From: Archaeoglobaceae archaeon
Lineage (GTDB): Archaea > Halobacteriota > Archaeoglobi > Archaeoglobales > Archaeoglobaceae
Reading direction: 5' to 3'
Length of the DNA stretch: 64,000 bases
Assembly: GCA_027064525.1 (NCBI GenBank)
Contig: JAMOPJ010000046.1
Coordinates: 21,044-85,043 of the forward strand
Positions 8,934 through 18,000 of this stretch are shown here, in pieces. The stretch's first letter is position 1. Each line of letters opens with the position of its first letter. The translations under genes were made by a program, and so were the position numbers. The notes below the pieces were generated by a model. That model had not been told where the DNA came from and did no database searches. It saw nothing but the letters and a program-made list of their open reading frames with translations.

Positions 8934-9648
8934 CTATCTTCTTTGCCACGTTAACGACTTCCCCAACAACTATGAGCGTAGGCCCGGTCACATCCTCCTT
9001 TTCAATAATATCGGCTATATTTTTCAGTGTGCCGAAAAATACTCTCTGATTTTTCAAAGTTCCGTTCTCTATAACAGCAATCGGCGTATCCGGGCTTCTC
9101 CCAGCTCTAATTAAATTATTACAAATTTCTTTTATATTATTTCTTCCCATAAGAATTACGAGCGTTCCATTCAAAATCGACTCACACCACCTTTCAACCC
9201 CATCCTTTCCCGTTACTACGAGTATCGAGGATGAGAGCTCTGGATGTGTGAGAGGTATGCCGGCAGAAGCGGGAACGGAGTTTATCGAACTGACTCCCGG
9301 AATTACTTCGAAAGGAATACCATGCTCGGCCAAATACTCTGCCTCAATCCCTCCTCTCCCAAAAACGAACGGATCTCCGCCCTTAAGCCTAACAACGATT
9401 TTACCCTCCTCCGCAAGCTTCCTGAGCATTTCGTTGATCTCTCTCTGCCTATTTCCTCCTTTCTCGTTGCTATTTTTGCCAACATATATCAATTCCTTTC
9501 CCATCCTCTTAAGCATCTCGATGATCTCATCTCCGACGAGTCTGTCGTATAAAATAACATCAGCTTCTTCTATAGCTCTCAAAGCCTTAATTGTGAGAAG
9601 CTCTGGGTCTCCGGGGCCAGCACCGACGATGTAAACTTTACCAACCAT
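8905..9648 (-). CDS. cobA: uroporphyrinogen-III C-methyltransferase (SUMT)
   Basis: 247 residues with all SUMT signatures: VYIVGAGPGDPELLTIKA at the start, YDRLV, VRLKGGDPFVFGRGGIEAE, IPGVSS, and the SAM-binding TLVILMGR. It transfers two methyl groups from S-adenosylmethionine to uroporphyrinogen III to give precorrin-2, the branch point for siroheme and cobalamin. It lies immediately upstream of dsrA and divergent from it, consistent with siroheme supply for the reductase. I recall a SUMT gene beside dsr in Archaeoglobus fulgidus as well. The start is ATG 9648. Confidence 0.94.
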   Translation of the reverse strand: MVGKVYIVGAGPGDPELLTIKALRAIEEADVILYDRLVGDEIIEMLKRMGKELIYVGKNSNEKGGNRQREINEMLRKLAEEGKIVVRLKGGDPFVFGRGGIEAEYLAEHGIPFEVIPGVSSINSVPASAGIPLTHPELSSSILVVTGKDGVERWCESILNGTLVILMGRNNIKEICNNLIRAGRSPDTPIAVIENGTLKNQRVFFGTLKNIADIIEKEDVTGPTLIVVGEVVNVAKKIVNPKIFSSL

Positions 9649-9741
9649 TTAACCACCTATATTCAAAGGGGGTTTAGGAAATCTCTAAAACTTTTTCGTT
9701 TTTTAGATTGTAATTAAAGCCAATTTTATCAAAGTCAATTT

Positions 9742-9796
9742 CGAAAATCTTATATATGTTCCTCTAAAGATAGATATACGGTAATTAGGGAGGTGA
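9742..9796 (+). promoter_or_regulatory. dsrA promoter and ribosome binding site
   Basis: A purine-rich BRE-like segment (about 9742-9748) is followed by the TATA box CTTATATATG at 9749-9758, which predicts transcription start near 9780. A strong Shine-Dalgarno GGAGGTGA at 9789-9796 sits 4 bases before the dsrA ATG at 9801. This is the clearest promoter in the window, in keeping with a highly expressed energy-metabolism operon. Confidence 0.75.
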
Positions 9797-9800
9797 ATGG

Positions 9801-11051
9801 ATGCCAGTAGTTGATGGTGTTGAATTGCCCGAGACTCCTTTGCTTGATGAATTAGAGAAAGGTCCATGGCCCTCTTTTGTAAAGGAGATCAAGAAGACAG
9901 CAATTGAACAAGAGAAGGCGATGAAAGCTGGTAAAAAGATAAAGTTGCCCGGTGCCGCTAAGGGTCTTTTGAAGGTTCTTGAACTCGCTTACAAGGACAA
10001 AAGAACTCACTGGAAGCACGGTGGTATCGTTTCGGTTATTGGATACGGTGGTGGAGTTATTGGAAGATACTGTGACTTGGAGGATCAGATCCCAGAGGTT
10101 TGGCACTTCCACACGATCAGAATTAACATGCCAGCCGGTTGGTTCTACACGACGAAGGCATTGAGAACGATCTGTGATGTTTGGGAGAAGTGGGGTTCAG
10201 GTTTGACGAACTTCCACGGTTCAACTGGAGACATAATTCTGCTCGGAACGAGGACCGAATACTTGCAGCCATGTGCGAACGCTTTGGCTTACGCTGATCA
10301 GCTGTATGGTGGAGTTCCGTTTGACATCGGTGGTTCTGGTTCTGACTTGAGAACTCCTTCAGCGTGCATGGGTCCTGCACTCTGTGAATTCGCATGCTAC
10401 GACACTCTCAAGGCTTGCTACGAGTTCACAATGAGGTATCAAAACGAGCTCCACAGACCGATGTGGCCATACAAGTTCAAGATCAAGTGCTCAGGTTGTC
10501 CGAATGACTGTGTTGCTGCTAAGGCGAGATCAGACTTCGCTATCATTGGAACTTGGAAGGACGAAATTCAGATCGACCAGGAAGCTGTTAGGGAGTATGC
10601 GAAGGTCATTGATATCGAGGAGCATGTCGTCAAGAAGTGTCCGACGAAGGCTATCAGCTGGGACGGTAAAGAGTTGAAGATCAACAACAGGGAGTGCATC
10701 AGATGCATGCACTGTATAAACGTTCTCCCGAAGGCACTCAAGCCAGGTAAGGAGAGAGGAGCTACGATCCTCATAGGTGGTAAGGCTCCGTTCGTCGATG
10801 GAGCTATCATCGGTTGGGTTGCGGTGCCTTTCATACCTGAGAACGAATTGATCGAGAAGTGCTGTGAAATGCTTGAGGCAATCTGGGAGTGGTGGGACGA
10901 GGAAGGTAAGTTCAGAGAGAGAGTCGGTGAGCTGATCTGGAGAAAGGGTATGGATGAGTTCCTCAAGGTCATCAACCAGAAGGCTGACGTTAGAATGGTT
11001 TACGCTCCGAGAAACAACCCGTTCATATTCTGGAGAGAGTTGAACGAGTAA
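9801..11051 (+). CDS. dsrA: dissimilatory sulfite reductase alpha subunit
   Basis: 416 residues, the usual DsrA length. It has the siroheme-[4Fe-4S] binding cysteines ([12 protein letters not shown] and KCSGCPNDC) and an inserted ferredoxin domain with CPTKAISWD and ECIRCMHC. With DsrB it forms the alpha2-beta2 enzyme that reduces sulfite, with DsrC as co-substrate, in the last step of sulfate respiration in the cytoplasm. The sequence reads like Archaeoglobus DsrA throughout. It is followed after about 13 bases by dsrB and preceded by a strong promoter. Confidence 0.98.
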   Translation: MPVVDGVELPETPLLDELEKGPWPSFVKEIKKTAIEQEKAMKAGKKIKLPGAAKGLLKVLELAYKDKRTHWKHGGIVSVIGYGGGVIGRYCDLEDQIPEVWHFHTIRINMPAGWFYTTKALRTICDVWEKWGSGLTNFHGSTGDIILLGTRTEYLQPCANALAYADQLYGGVPFDIGGSGSDLRTPSACMGPALCEFACYDTLKACYEFTMRYQNELHRPMWPYKFKIKCSGCPNDCVAAKARSDFAIIGTWKDEIQIDQEAVREYAKVIDIEEHVVKKCPTKAISWDGKELKINNRECIRCMHCINVLPKALKPGKERGATILIGGKAPFVDGAIIGWVAVPFIPENELIEKCCEMLEAIWEWWDEEGKFRERVGELIWRKGMDEFLKVINQKADVRMVYAPRNNPFIFWRELNE

Positions 11052-11064
11052 GGGGGTGTTTTGT

Positions 11065-12195
11065 GTGGTTGCGCAGGAAGTTGAGAAGGAGCCGGAAGAG
11101 ACCCTACAGCCTAAGACGGATTTCGGTCCACCGCACTATGAGATAATGCTCCATCCTGTAGTTAAGAAGAACTACGGAAAATGGGCTTATCACGAGGCGG
11201 TAAGGCCGGGTGTAATTAAGAGGGTTGCGGAGTCTGGAGATGTAATTTACACGGTTAGATTCGGTACTCCGAGATTGTTGAGCATCTACACGGTTAGGGA
11301 AATCTGTGAAATCGCCGACAAATACTGTGACGGTTATCTGAGGTTCACGAGCAGACACAATGTCGAATTCATCCTTACGGATCCGGACAAGATAGAGCCC
11401 CTCATAAAGGAAGTTCAGGAGAAGTTGGGGTTCCCGTGCGGTGGAACTAGGGACACGACGAACGCCAAATACTGTCTCTCAAACATCATTCACACTCAGG
11501 GTTGGGTTCACTGTCACACCCCAGCTACAGATGCTTCAGGTATCGTAAAGTCCGTGATGGATGAGCTCTACGACTACTTCACGGACTACAAGCTTCCGGC
11601 CCAGTGCAGAATTTCATTGGCCTGCTGTGCTAACATGTGTGGAGCAGTCCACGCTTCAGACATCTCAATAGTCGGTGTTCACAGGAAGGTTCCTAAGATC
11701 GATGATGATGCCGTTAGGAGGACATGTGAGATTCCATCGACAGTTGCCGCCTGTCCAACCGGTGCACTGAAGCCCGACATGAAGAGAAAGACTGTAGTGT
11801 TGGACAAGGACAAGTGCATGTATTGTGGTAACTGTTACACGATGTGCCCCGGTATGCCGATCTTTGACCCAGATAACGACGGTGTTGCTATACTCGTAGC
11901 TGGTAAGGTTTCCGATGCGAGGTATCCGCCACAGCTCTCGAAGGTCGTAGTTCCATGGATTGGAAACAATCCACCAAGATGGCCAGAAGTCGTTCAAACA
12001 ATCAAAAAGATCCTCGAGACTTGGGCCACACATGCAGAGAAGTATGAGAGAATTGCAGAGTGGGTTCACAGGATTGGCTGGGAGAGGTTCTTCGAGCTGA
12101 CCGGCTTGGAGTTCACTGAGAAGCTCATCGACGACTACAAGAGAACACCATACATCTACGCATCATACAGAACATCAGCTGCATTCAGATGGTAA
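11065..12195 (+). CDS. dsrB: dissimilatory sulfite reductase beta subunit
   Basis: 376 residues from GTG 11065 (VVAQEVEK); I prefer this to the in-frame GTG at 11056 because GGGGGTG then sits at ribosome-binding distance. Siroheme/cluster ligands are visible in [18 protein letters not shown], and the ferredoxin domain in CPTGAL and [13 protein letters not shown]. It pairs with DsrA; catalytic siroheme is normally carried by the DsrB site. The C-terminus is complete and ends in the aromatic-rich tail typical of archaeal DsrB. A T-rich stretch follows, with dsrD about 45 bases downstream. Confidence 0.98.
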   Translation: MVAQEVEKEPEETLQPKTDFGPPHYEIMLHPVVKKNYGKWAYHEAVRPGVIKRVAESGDVIYTVRFGTPRLLSIYTVREICEIADKYCDGYLRFTSRHNVEFILTDPDKIEPLIKEVQEKLGFPCGGTRDTTNAKYCLSNIIHTQGWVHCHTPATDASGIVKSVMDELYDYFTDYKLPAQCRISLACCANMCGAVHASDISIVGVHRKVPKIDDDAVRRTCEIPSTVAACPTGALKPDMKRKTVVLDKDKCMYCGNCYTMCPGMPIFDPDNDGVAILVAGKVSDARYPPQLSKVVVPWIGNNPPRWPEVVQTIKKILETWATHAEKYERIAEWVHRIGWERFFELTGLEFTEKLIDDYKRTPYIYASYRTSAAFRW

Positions 12196-12239
12196 AGCGT
12201 ATATACACCTTTTTCAAATTTTTATATTGGTGACCTAAA

Positions 12240-12479
12240 ATGACCGAGGAGATTAATAAGGAGGAGTTGAAGCAGAAGATTTTGGAACACCTTGCCAAAA
12301 AGCCTTGGCAAGTTAGAGACCTTGCAAAAGTCTTGAGAGTCAAAAAGAAGGAGCTTGATAAAATCGTTCAGGAGTTAATTGCAGAAGGGAAGGCCGCTTA
12401 TTGGTCTTCTGGTTCGACAACCTACGTAACTACGAAGGAGAAACTAGAAGAAATGGAGAAAAAGAGATCTGGAACGTAA
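12240..12479 (+). CDS. dsrD: DsrD winged-helix protein
   Basis: A 79-residue acidic and basic protein with the DsrD winged-helix pattern (ILEHLAKKPWQVRDLAKVL, then AAYWSSGSTTYVTT). DsrD always accompanies DsrAB in reductive sulfate reducers and has been reported to stimulate sulfite reduction. GGTGA at 12230-12234 lies 5 bases before the ATG, and a TATA-like TTTTTATATT at 12219 onward may give it a separate promoter. A run of T-tracts (12481-12520) follows and probably ends the transcript. Confidence 0.96.
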   Translation: MTEEINKEELKQKILEHLAKKPWQVRDLAKVLRVKKKELDKIVQELIAEGKAAYWSSGSTTYVTTKEKLEEMEKKRSGT

Positions 12480-12525
12480 TCTCTTCTAATCTTTTTATCC
12501 TTTTTGTTTCTTGATTTTTCAATTA
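12480..12525 (+). terminator. T-rich archaeal terminator after dsrD
   Basis: Several oligo-T runs (CTTTTT, CCTTTTT, GATTTTT) follow the dsrD stop directly, the usual archaeal intrinsic termination signal. A separate promoter for the ferredoxin starts just beyond, so the dsr transcript probably ends here. Confidence 0.5.
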
Positions 12526-12528
12526 AAA

Positions 12529-12576
12529 AACGAAAAAATTTAAATACTTGCTAACTAAGCGTCGAGAGGGTGATGA
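12529..12576 (+). promoter_or_regulatory. ferredoxin promoter and ribosome binding site
   Basis: A purine-rich BRE (CGAAAAAA) runs into TTTAAATA at about 12539-12546, giving predicted initiation near 12568. GAGGGTGAT then lies just before ATG 12578. The ferredoxin therefore has its own strong promoter rather than depending on dsr read-through. Confidence 0.65.
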
Positions 12577-12577
12577 T

Positions 12578-12769
12578 ATGGTTGAGATCAAGGTGGATCC
12601 AGACAAGTGCGACGGTTGTGGAGAGTGTGTAGGTGTTTGTCCTGCAGAGGTTTACGAGATCGGTGAAGATGGAAAATCACATCCCGTCAGACCTGAGGAC
12701 TGTCAGGAATGCTGCTCTTGTGTTGAAACTTGCCCGAACGGCGCTATAACTATCGATGTTTGCGAGTGA
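12578..12769 (+). CDS. ferredoxin, two [4Fe-4S] clusters
   Basis: 63 residues from ATG 12578, chosen because GGGTGAT precedes it; an upstream TTG in frame lies within the promoter. Two cluster motifs are complete: [12 protein letters not shown] and CQECCSCVETCP. The protein is a small soluble electron carrier. Its place directly behind dsrABD suggests that it donates electrons to sulfite reduction or related steps, as in the A. fulgidus dsr locus (recalled). A T-rich terminator follows the stop at about 12775-12790. Confidence 0.95.
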   Translation: MVEIKVDPDKCDGCGECVGVCPAEVYEIGEDGKSHPVRPEDCQECCSCVETCPNGAITIDVCE

Positions 12770-12876
12770 TTCTTACTTTTTTTATTATTTCCACAAATTT
12801 TCTCGTTGGCTCTCCCTTCATTTTATCGACGATAAACGAAAATTAAATTTATAAATTGTCGTGCAATTGAAAGATC

Positions 12877-13572
12877 ATGGATTCAGTGATCAAGGCGTTG
12901 GCCGATAAAATTTCTGGAGACATAGTTTTTTCGGATACTCCCGGAAAAACGATCAAGAAGTGGAGGCAAATATTCGAGATATCTCAGAAGGAGTTAGCTC
13001 AAAGATTGGGCGTTTCTCCTTCAGTTATAAGTGATTACGAGAGCGATAGAAGGAAATCTCCGGGAGTGAATTTCATCAGAAGGATAATCGAGGCGATGCT
13101 CGAAATAGACAAGGAGAGAGGATACAAGACCGTTTCGAAGTATAGAGATATCTTGAGTGGGTTCAAGCTTGACGTCATAATCGACATGAGAGAATTTGAC
13201 GAGCTCATCGGTGTAAACGAGCTTGCAAAGACTATAGATGGGGAGATGCTCACAGACTTCGACAAATTCGTCAGCGGTTATACGATCGTCGATAGTATTA
13301 AAGCTATACTCTCGCTAAACGCTTACGACTTTTACAGGCTCTACGGATTCACAACTGAGAGGGCACTGATATTCACGAAAGTTTCGACAGGAAGATCGCC
13401 GATGGTTGCTGTCAGAGTGGCAAATCTAAAGCCGGCCGTTGTTGTTCTGCATGGAATCGATGCCAAAGATGTCGATGAAATAGCAATAAAGCTTGCGGAA
13501 ATAGAGAGGATTCCACTCATAGCTACTCAGATGCCACTTGAAGATATGATCAAGGCTTTGAGGGGTATCTGA
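12877..13572 (+). CDS. HTH transcriptional regulator of the mevalonate operon
   Basis: 231 residues. An N-terminal Xre-type helix-turn-helix (ISQKELAQRLGVSPSVISDY) spans about residues 35-65. The roughly 150-residue C-terminal domain (VNELAKTIDGEML, FTKVSTGRSPMVAVRVANLKP) is found in a conserved archaeal regulator family that sits beside HMG-CoA synthase. A TATA-like TTATAAATT at about 12849-12857 is roughly 25 bases before the ATG, so the message is probably leaderless. It is followed after 9 bases by HMG-CoA synthase; control of isoprenoid synthesis is an inference from this linkage. Confidence 0.85.
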   Translation: MDSVIKALADKISGDIVFSDTPGKTIKKWRQIFEISQKELAQRLGVSPSVISDYESDRRKSPGVNFIRRIIEAMLEIDKERGYKTVSKYRDILSGFKLDVIIDMREFDELIGVNELAKTIDGEMLTDFDKFVSGYTIVDSIKAILSLNAYDFYRLYGFTTERALIFTKVSTGRSPMVAVRVANLKPAVVVLHGIDAKDVDEIAIKLAEIERIPLIATQMPLEDMIKALRGI

Positions 13573-13581
13573 GGTGGTAGT

Positions 13582-14619
13582 ATGGTTGGTATCGTTTCTT
13601 ACGGAACATACATACCTAAGTATAGGATAAGAGTCGAGGAAATAGCGAGGATCTGGGGAGAAAACGCAGAAACGATAAAGAACGGCTTAGGTGTTTTGCA
13701 GAAGTCCGTTCCAGATATAGATGAGGACACGGCGACGATTGCCGTTGAAGCTGCAAGGGAAGCTTTAAGTAGAGCTAAGATCGATCCCAAAGAAATCGGA
13801 GCGGTTTACGTCGGAAGCGAGTCTCATCCTTACGCTGTGAAACCCACAGCAACGATAGTTGGAGAGGCTTTGGGGATTGGGAACGAATACTTCGCTGCAG
13901 ATTTGGAATTCGCGTGCAAAGCCGGAACAGCAGGTATGCAGATGTGCGTCGGATTGGTTGAGGCCGGGATGATCAAATTCGGTTTGGCCATAGGTGCAGA
14001 TACGAGCCAGAGCAGGCCAGGAGATGCGTTGGAATACACAGCTGCAGCCGGCGGAGCGGCGTTACTGATAGGGAAAGATGGAGTCATAGCCGAGATAGAA
14101 GGAACATACTCCTTTACATCCGACACTCCAGATTTCTGGAGGAGGGAAGGACAGCCCTATCCGAGCCATGGAGGTAGATTCACCGGAGTTCCGGCATACT
14201 TCAGGCACATAACCTCGGCAGCAAAAGGTTTGATGGAGAAGCTCAGTCTAAAACCCTCAGATTTTAGATTTGCCGTTTTTCATCAGCCGAACGGAAAGTT
14301 TCCAGTAAGAGTTGCCAAGATGCTCGGTTTTGGCATGGATCAGATAAAGCAGGGTTTAGTCGTTTCACACATCGGGAACACATATTCTGGCTCATCTCTA
14401 TTGGGCTTGTGTGCCGTGCTTGATGAGGCAAAGCCGGGAGACAGGATTCTATTGGTTTCGTTCGGGTCCGGAGCGGGAAGCGATGCCTTTTCGCTTGTGG
14501 TTACGGATGAGATCGAGAGCTTCGATAGAACTCCTAAGGTCTGGGATAAGGTTATGAAAGGAGAGTTCATCGATTACGGGCTTTACGTGAAGCTTAGGAG
14601 AAAGATAAAGTTCGGGTGA
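13582..14619 (+). CDS. hydroxymethylglutaryl-CoA synthase
   Basis: 345 residues, archaeal type. The catalytic Cys lies in [13 protein letters not shown] (about residue 112), the His in FHQPNGKFP, and the C-terminal thiolase-fold signature is [12 protein letters not shown]. It condenses acetoacetyl-CoA with acetyl-CoA to HMG-CoA, the committed step to archaeal lipids. The next two genes encode the thiolase and the DUF35 bridge; in methanogenic archaea these three are known to form one complex that channels acetoacetyl-CoA. GGTGG precedes the ATG by a few bases. Confidence 0.96.
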   Translation: MVGIVSYGTYIPKYRIRVEEIARIWGENAETIKNGLGVLQKSVPDIDEDTATIAVEAAREALSRAKIDPKEIGAVYVGSESHPYAVKPTATIVGEALGIGNEYFAADLEFACKAGTAGMQMCVGLVEAGMIKFGLAIGADTSQSRPGDALEYTAAAGGAALLIGKDGVIAEIEGTYSFTSDTPDFWRREGQPYPSHGGRFTGVPAYFRHITSAAKGLMEKLSLKPSDFRFAVFHQPNGKFPVRVAKMLGFGMDQIKQGLVVSHIGNTYSGSSLLGLCAVLDEAKPGDRILLVSFGSGAGSDAFSLVVTDEIESFDRTPKVWDKVMKGEFIDYGLYVKLRRKIKFG

Positions 14620-14623
14620 TAGC

Positions 14624-15784
14624 ATGAGAAGGGTTGCGGTTATCGGAGTAGGTTGTTCTAAATTCGGAGAGCTCTGGGACATGAGCTTCAGAGATATAGT
14701 TTTGTCCGCTGGAATCGAGGCTTTAGAGGATGCTGGCCTTGAAGGCAAGGAGATTGATGCCATTTACGTTGGAAACATGAGTGGTGGTAGGTATCTTGCC
14801 CAAGAGCACATATCCGCTTTGATAGCGGATTACGCTGGCTTGGCCGAGCTTCACATACCTTCAACGAGGGTAGAAGCTGGAGATGCGAGCGGTGGCTTGG
14901 CCTTGAGACAGGCATACATGGCCGTGGCTTCAGGCATGCACGAGATAGTCATCGCAGCGGGAGCTGAGAAGGTGACGGATGTCGGAGCTGAGATGGCAAT
15001 GGACATACCGTCTTCAGCGGCAGATAGGGAGTGGGAGGTTTTCTGCGGGGCAAATCTTCCAGCACTCTTCGCGATGATCGCAAGAATGCACATGGAAAGG
15101 TTCGGCACTACTGAGGAGGATTTGGCAAGGGTCAGCGTTAAGAACCATAGAAATGCTGTTAACAATCCTAAGGCTCAGTTTAGAAGGGAGATAACGCTCG
15201 AAGTTGCTTTGAATTCGCCTTACGTTGCTGAGCCTTTGCGATTGTTCGACTGTGCACCGATTTCGGACGGGGCATCGGTTGTGGTACTTGCTAGTGAAGA
15301 GGTTGCGAAGAAATACACCGACACGCCCGTGTTCATTTCAGCATGTTGTCAGGCGAGCGATTACATTGCTTTGCACAGCAGGAGGGACATAACCACGATG
15401 GATGCGGTGGTTTACGCATCGAAGCAGGCTTACAAGCAAGCTGGGATAGAGCCGAAGGATATAGATGTTGCGGAAGTTCACGATTCTTTCACCATAGCGG
15501 AGATAATCGCTTACGAGGATCTCGGCTTCGCTGAGAAGGGAAAGGGGGCCGAACTCATAAGAGGGGGCGTAACCGAGTTGGATGGTGAGATTCCAGTGAA
15601 CCCCTCTGGCGGGCTTAAAGCATGTGGGCATGCGATAGGAGCGACTGGAATCAGGCAAGCTGTGGAGATAGTTTTGCAGCTTAGGGGAGATGCCGGGAAG
15701 AGGCAGGTTGATGCTGAGAAGGGATTGGCTCTGAACATCGGTGGAACGGGTGCAACGGCCGTAGTTACGATCTTTGAGAGGTGA
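14624..15784 (+). CDS. acetyl-CoA acetyltransferase (thiolase) with Asp at the nucleophile position
   Basis: 386 residues, SCP-2-type thiolase fold, placed between HMG-CoA synthase and DUF35 as in the archaeal complex. Seen in the sequence: [36 protein letters not shown], and [17 protein letters not shown]. In the Methanocaldococcus homologue, as I recall it, the corresponding stretches are EAACASG and HDCFT, so the nucleophilic Cys is replaced by Asp (about residue 87) and the Cys of HDCF by Ser. The His of GHAIGATG remains. Fold and operon role are firm; ordinary thiolase activity is therefore uncertain. Confidence 0.88.
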   Translation: MRRVAVIGVGCSKFGELWDMSFRDIVLSAGIEALEDAGLEGKEIDAIYVGNMSGGRYLAQEHISALIADYAGLAELHIPSTRVEAGDASGGLALRQAYMAVASGMHEIVIAAGAEKVTDVGAEMAMDIPSSAADREWEVFCGANLPALFAMIARMHMERFGTTEEDLARVSVKNHRNAVNNPKAQFRREITLEVALNSPYVAEPLRLFDCAPISDGASVVVLASEEVAKKYTDTPVFISACCQASDYIALHSRRDITTMDAVVYASKQAYKQAGIEPKDIDVAEVHDSFTIAEIIAYEDLGFAEKGKGAELIRGGVTELDGEIPVNPSGGLKACGHAIGATGIRQAVEIVLQLRGDAGKRQVDAEKGLALNIGGTGATAVVTIFER

Positions 15785-15788
15785 TATT

Positions 15789-16181
15789 ATGCTTCCGAGG
15801 TTTTGGAGGAAGATAAAGTATAGGTATAACCTCGTAGGCACCTACTGCGAGAACTGTGGAACATACTACTATCCTCCTCGCAATTTGTGTCCGAAGTGCA
15901 GGAGGAAGAGTAAGATCAGGGAAGTTCAGTTGAGCGGAAAGGGGAAGGTTATAAGCTACTCTATCGTTCATGATGCTCCAGAGAGTTTTAAGATGATGAA
16001 GCCCTACGTCGTAGCTTTGATTCAACTTGATGAGGGACCGATCATAACTTCTCAATTGGTCTGCAAGCCGGAAGAGGTCAAGATCGGAATGAGAGTTAAA
16101 GCAGTGTTCAGGAAATACGGTGAGGAGGGGGAGAGCGGGATAATATACTACGGAACAAAGTTCGCTCCAGATAATGAATAA
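15789..16181 (+). CDS. DUF35 Zn-ribbon/OB-fold protein, thiolase-HMGCS scaffold
   Basis: 130 residues from ATG 15789, preceded by GAGGTGAT. The N-terminal zinc ribbon is CENCGTYYYPPRNLCPKC. The rest is an OB fold (GKGKVISYSIVH, ALIQLDEGPIITSQLV). In archaea this protein bridges thiolase and HMG-CoA synthase and shares the pantetheine-binding site. The gene overlaps the thiolase region by only a few bases of spacing, and the three form one operon. An AT-rich, non-coding stretch of about 100 bases follows. Confidence 0.93.
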   Translation: MLPRFWRKIKYRYNLVGTYCENCGTYYYPPRNLCPKCRRKSKIREVQLSGKGKVISYSIVHDAPESFKMMKPYVVALIQLDEGPIITSQLVCKPEEVKIGMRVKAVFRKYGEEGESGIIYYGTKFAPDNE

Positions 16182-16283
16182 TTAAATTTCATTTTATTCT
16201 TAAATTAAATTATATTAATTAAAATAAAAAAACATGCTGAAAAGTTTAAACAATTAAATATCTTAAAAGCTAAAATCTAAAAT

Positions 16284-16720
16284 ATGAGAAAGATAATCAA
16301 AATTGTTTCGATCCTAATTTTTTTATGGATGATTCTTCCGACGATGCTTCCCAACGATTATTCAAGATTATCAGAAGAGGAGATAGAGATCGCTGAAATT
16401 GCCGTAAGGTCTGTAAAAAAAGAATGGGGATTTTTGTTCTATAGGTTTTCAGTTATCAATGTAACTAAAAAAGATGATAAATGGGAGGTAGAGCTAATTG
16501 AACACGGGTTGTTTAACGTTCCAGTGATAAAAGCCAGTTGCGTCGTTTCACCAGATATGTATTACGCCGAGTCGTGCAGGTTTGAAAAGATCGGGCCTCA
16601 CGCATTCTGGTTACTCTTGTTATCTACCTCATAGCAAAACTCATAACGATACTTATAAGAATATTTCCATTTATTTTATTCATATACATATTTAAAAAAT
16701 TAATATATTGGAAAAAATAA
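16284..16720 (+). pseudogene. small membrane-anchored protein with a one-base frameshift
   Basis: The first frame codes a signal-like or TM segment (IVSILIFLWMILPTMLP) and a roughly 90-residue external domain, then stops at 16634 after HAFWLLLLSTS. From about 16600 the -1 frame continues without a stop to TAA at 16718-16720 and codes a strongly hydrophobic helix followed by Lys residues (TLVIYLIAKLITILIRIF, KKLIYWKK). Joined, this gives about 145 residues with a C-terminal membrane anchor. The total span is two bases over a whole number of codons, matching one deleted base. Function is unknown; a coincidental 38-codon open frame is possible but less likely. Confidence 0.55.
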
Positions 16721-16747
16721 AATTTAGGATATGAGTATCAAAGAAAA

Positions 16748-17425
16748 TCAAACCTCAAAGGTCTCTCCCGGCTTTAGAATTACAACCTTAACACCCAACT
16801 TCTCTGCCTTTTCTTTGAACTCCTCTGGATTCTGCTTTATAGGCGGGAAGGTGTTGTAGTGCATTGGGATCACTATTTCGGGCTTTATGAGCTCGATAGC
16901 CTTCAGAGCTCCCTTGATTCCCATCGTGTAGAAATCTCCTATCGGCAGAAGCGCTATTTTTGGTTTGTATAATTCTCCTATGAGTTGCATGTCCATAAAA
17001 ACATCGGTATCTCCAGCGTGATAGACGCTAACTCCGTCCATGTTCACGACGAATCCAACCGGATCTCCAGCGCTGATTATCTCGTTTTCAACGACATCGG
17101 CAGAATGAACGGCTTTGACCATCGTAACCTCTACATCCTCGAGCTTTGCAGTCCCGCCGATGTTCATCCCGATAGTTTCAGCTCCTTTCCTGCTCAGCAA
17201 AACCGAAAGCTCGTAGATGCAGATTATCGGAGCCTTGCATTTCTTTGAAATCTCTACGGCATCACCCAAGTGGTCTCCATGACCATGGGTTACGAGGATC
17301 AGATCAACATCCAAATCCTCGGGCTTAACCGGAGCCGTGGGATTTCCGCTTAGAAATGGATCTATAAGAACTCTCTTTGACCCTTCTAGCAGAAATGCCG
17401 CATGTCCGAGCCACGTAATCTTCAT
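16748..17425 (-). CDS. UPF0173 metal-dependent hydrolase
   Basis: 225 residues. MBL fold with the signature HGHGDHLGDAVE (about residue 48), AVHSADVV, VYHAGDTDVFMDM and IPMHYNTFP, all matching the UPF0173 family of single-domain metal-dependent hydrolases with unknown substrate. The frame starts with ATG at 17425 (MKITWLGHAAFLL), a start strongly conserved in the family. It is monocistronic and divergent from the lipoprotein gene at 17497. Confidence 0.92.
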   Translation of the reverse strand: MKITWLGHAAFLLEGSKRVLIDPFLSGNPTAPVKPEDLDVDLILVTHGHGDHLGDAVEISKKCKAPIICIYELSVLLSRKGAETIGMNIGGTAKLEDVEVTMVKAVHSADVVENEIISAGDPVGFVVNMDGVSVYHAGDTDVFMDMQLIGELYKPKIALLPIGDFYTMGIKGALKAIELIKPEIVIPMHYNTFPPIKQNPEEFKEKAEKLGVKVVILKPGETFEV

Positions 17426-17496
17426 ATGATTATATAATAGCCGATCACATAAAAAAGTTCCGTTACTTATTTAAACGTTCAAATGGGTAAGATTTT

Positions 17497-18000
17497 ATGA
17501 GAAAGCTGATTCTGCTCTTGGTGATCTGTCTGATTTTGATCGGCTGTTCCGAAAAGATAGCACAAAAGCCAACGCCGGCTGTAGTAAACCATGAAATTAG
17601 GGTTTACTTCTACTACAGCCCAAAGTGCCCGGCGTGCAGGATGGTTAAACCATACATGAATCTGCTTAAGGAGAAGGTTGAAGGCGTGAAGTTCGACTTC
17701 TGCAATGTCAACGATCTGAAGAATTGCTCTAACGATAGCATCGCCGTAGCTCATAGATATCCATTTATGTATATTCCAACGGTCATAGTCATAGCCGAAA
17801 ACGTCACGAAGCTCACGGGAAGCTATGAAGTCCTAAAATTAGGTGGAATCCTCGAATCATATGGAATAAAAACTCCGGAAATTGTTTTCGAAAACGTCAG
17901 CTACAGTGTTGACGAATGCATAAAATGCCATGAGAAGAGGAACATCCCGCCGCCATCGAACTTCACATGTGATCACTGTTGCCATAGAGCTCAGGAGTAA
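17497..18000 (+). CDS. thioredoxin-like lipoprotein with a C-terminal CxxCH motif
   Basis: 167 residues. The N-terminus is a lipoprotein signal (LLLVICLILIGCSE, lipobox Cys at residue 17). A thioredoxin-like domain follows with YYSPKCPACRMVKPYM, whose CPAC is the redox pair, and cis-Pro in YIPTVIVI. Near the C-terminus are CIKCH, a canonical c-type haem attachment motif, and CDHCCH, readable as CxxxCH. It is likely an extracytoplasmic thiol-redox or haem-handling protein. The 3' end overlaps the convergent shikimate kinase gene by 38 bases. Haem binding is inferred; the Cys/His pairs could bind metal instead. Confidence 0.8.
   Translation: MRKLILLLVICLILIGCSEKIAQKPTPAVVNHEIRVYFYYSPKCPACRMVKPYMNLLKEKVEGVKFDFCNVNDLKNCSNDSIAVAHRYPFMYIPTVIVIAENVTKLTGSYEVLKLGGILESYGIKTPEIVFENVSYSVDECIKCHEKRNIPPPSNFTCDHCCHRAQE

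Noticed and set aside
12570..12576. GTGATGA before the ferredoxin gene as a C box
   Set aside because: It is the ribosome binding site of the ferredoxin; no D box or guide layout follows.
14623..16055. Long open frames opposite the thiolase and DUF35 genes
   Set aside because: Shadow frames of conserved genes with no start signals or recognisable domains.
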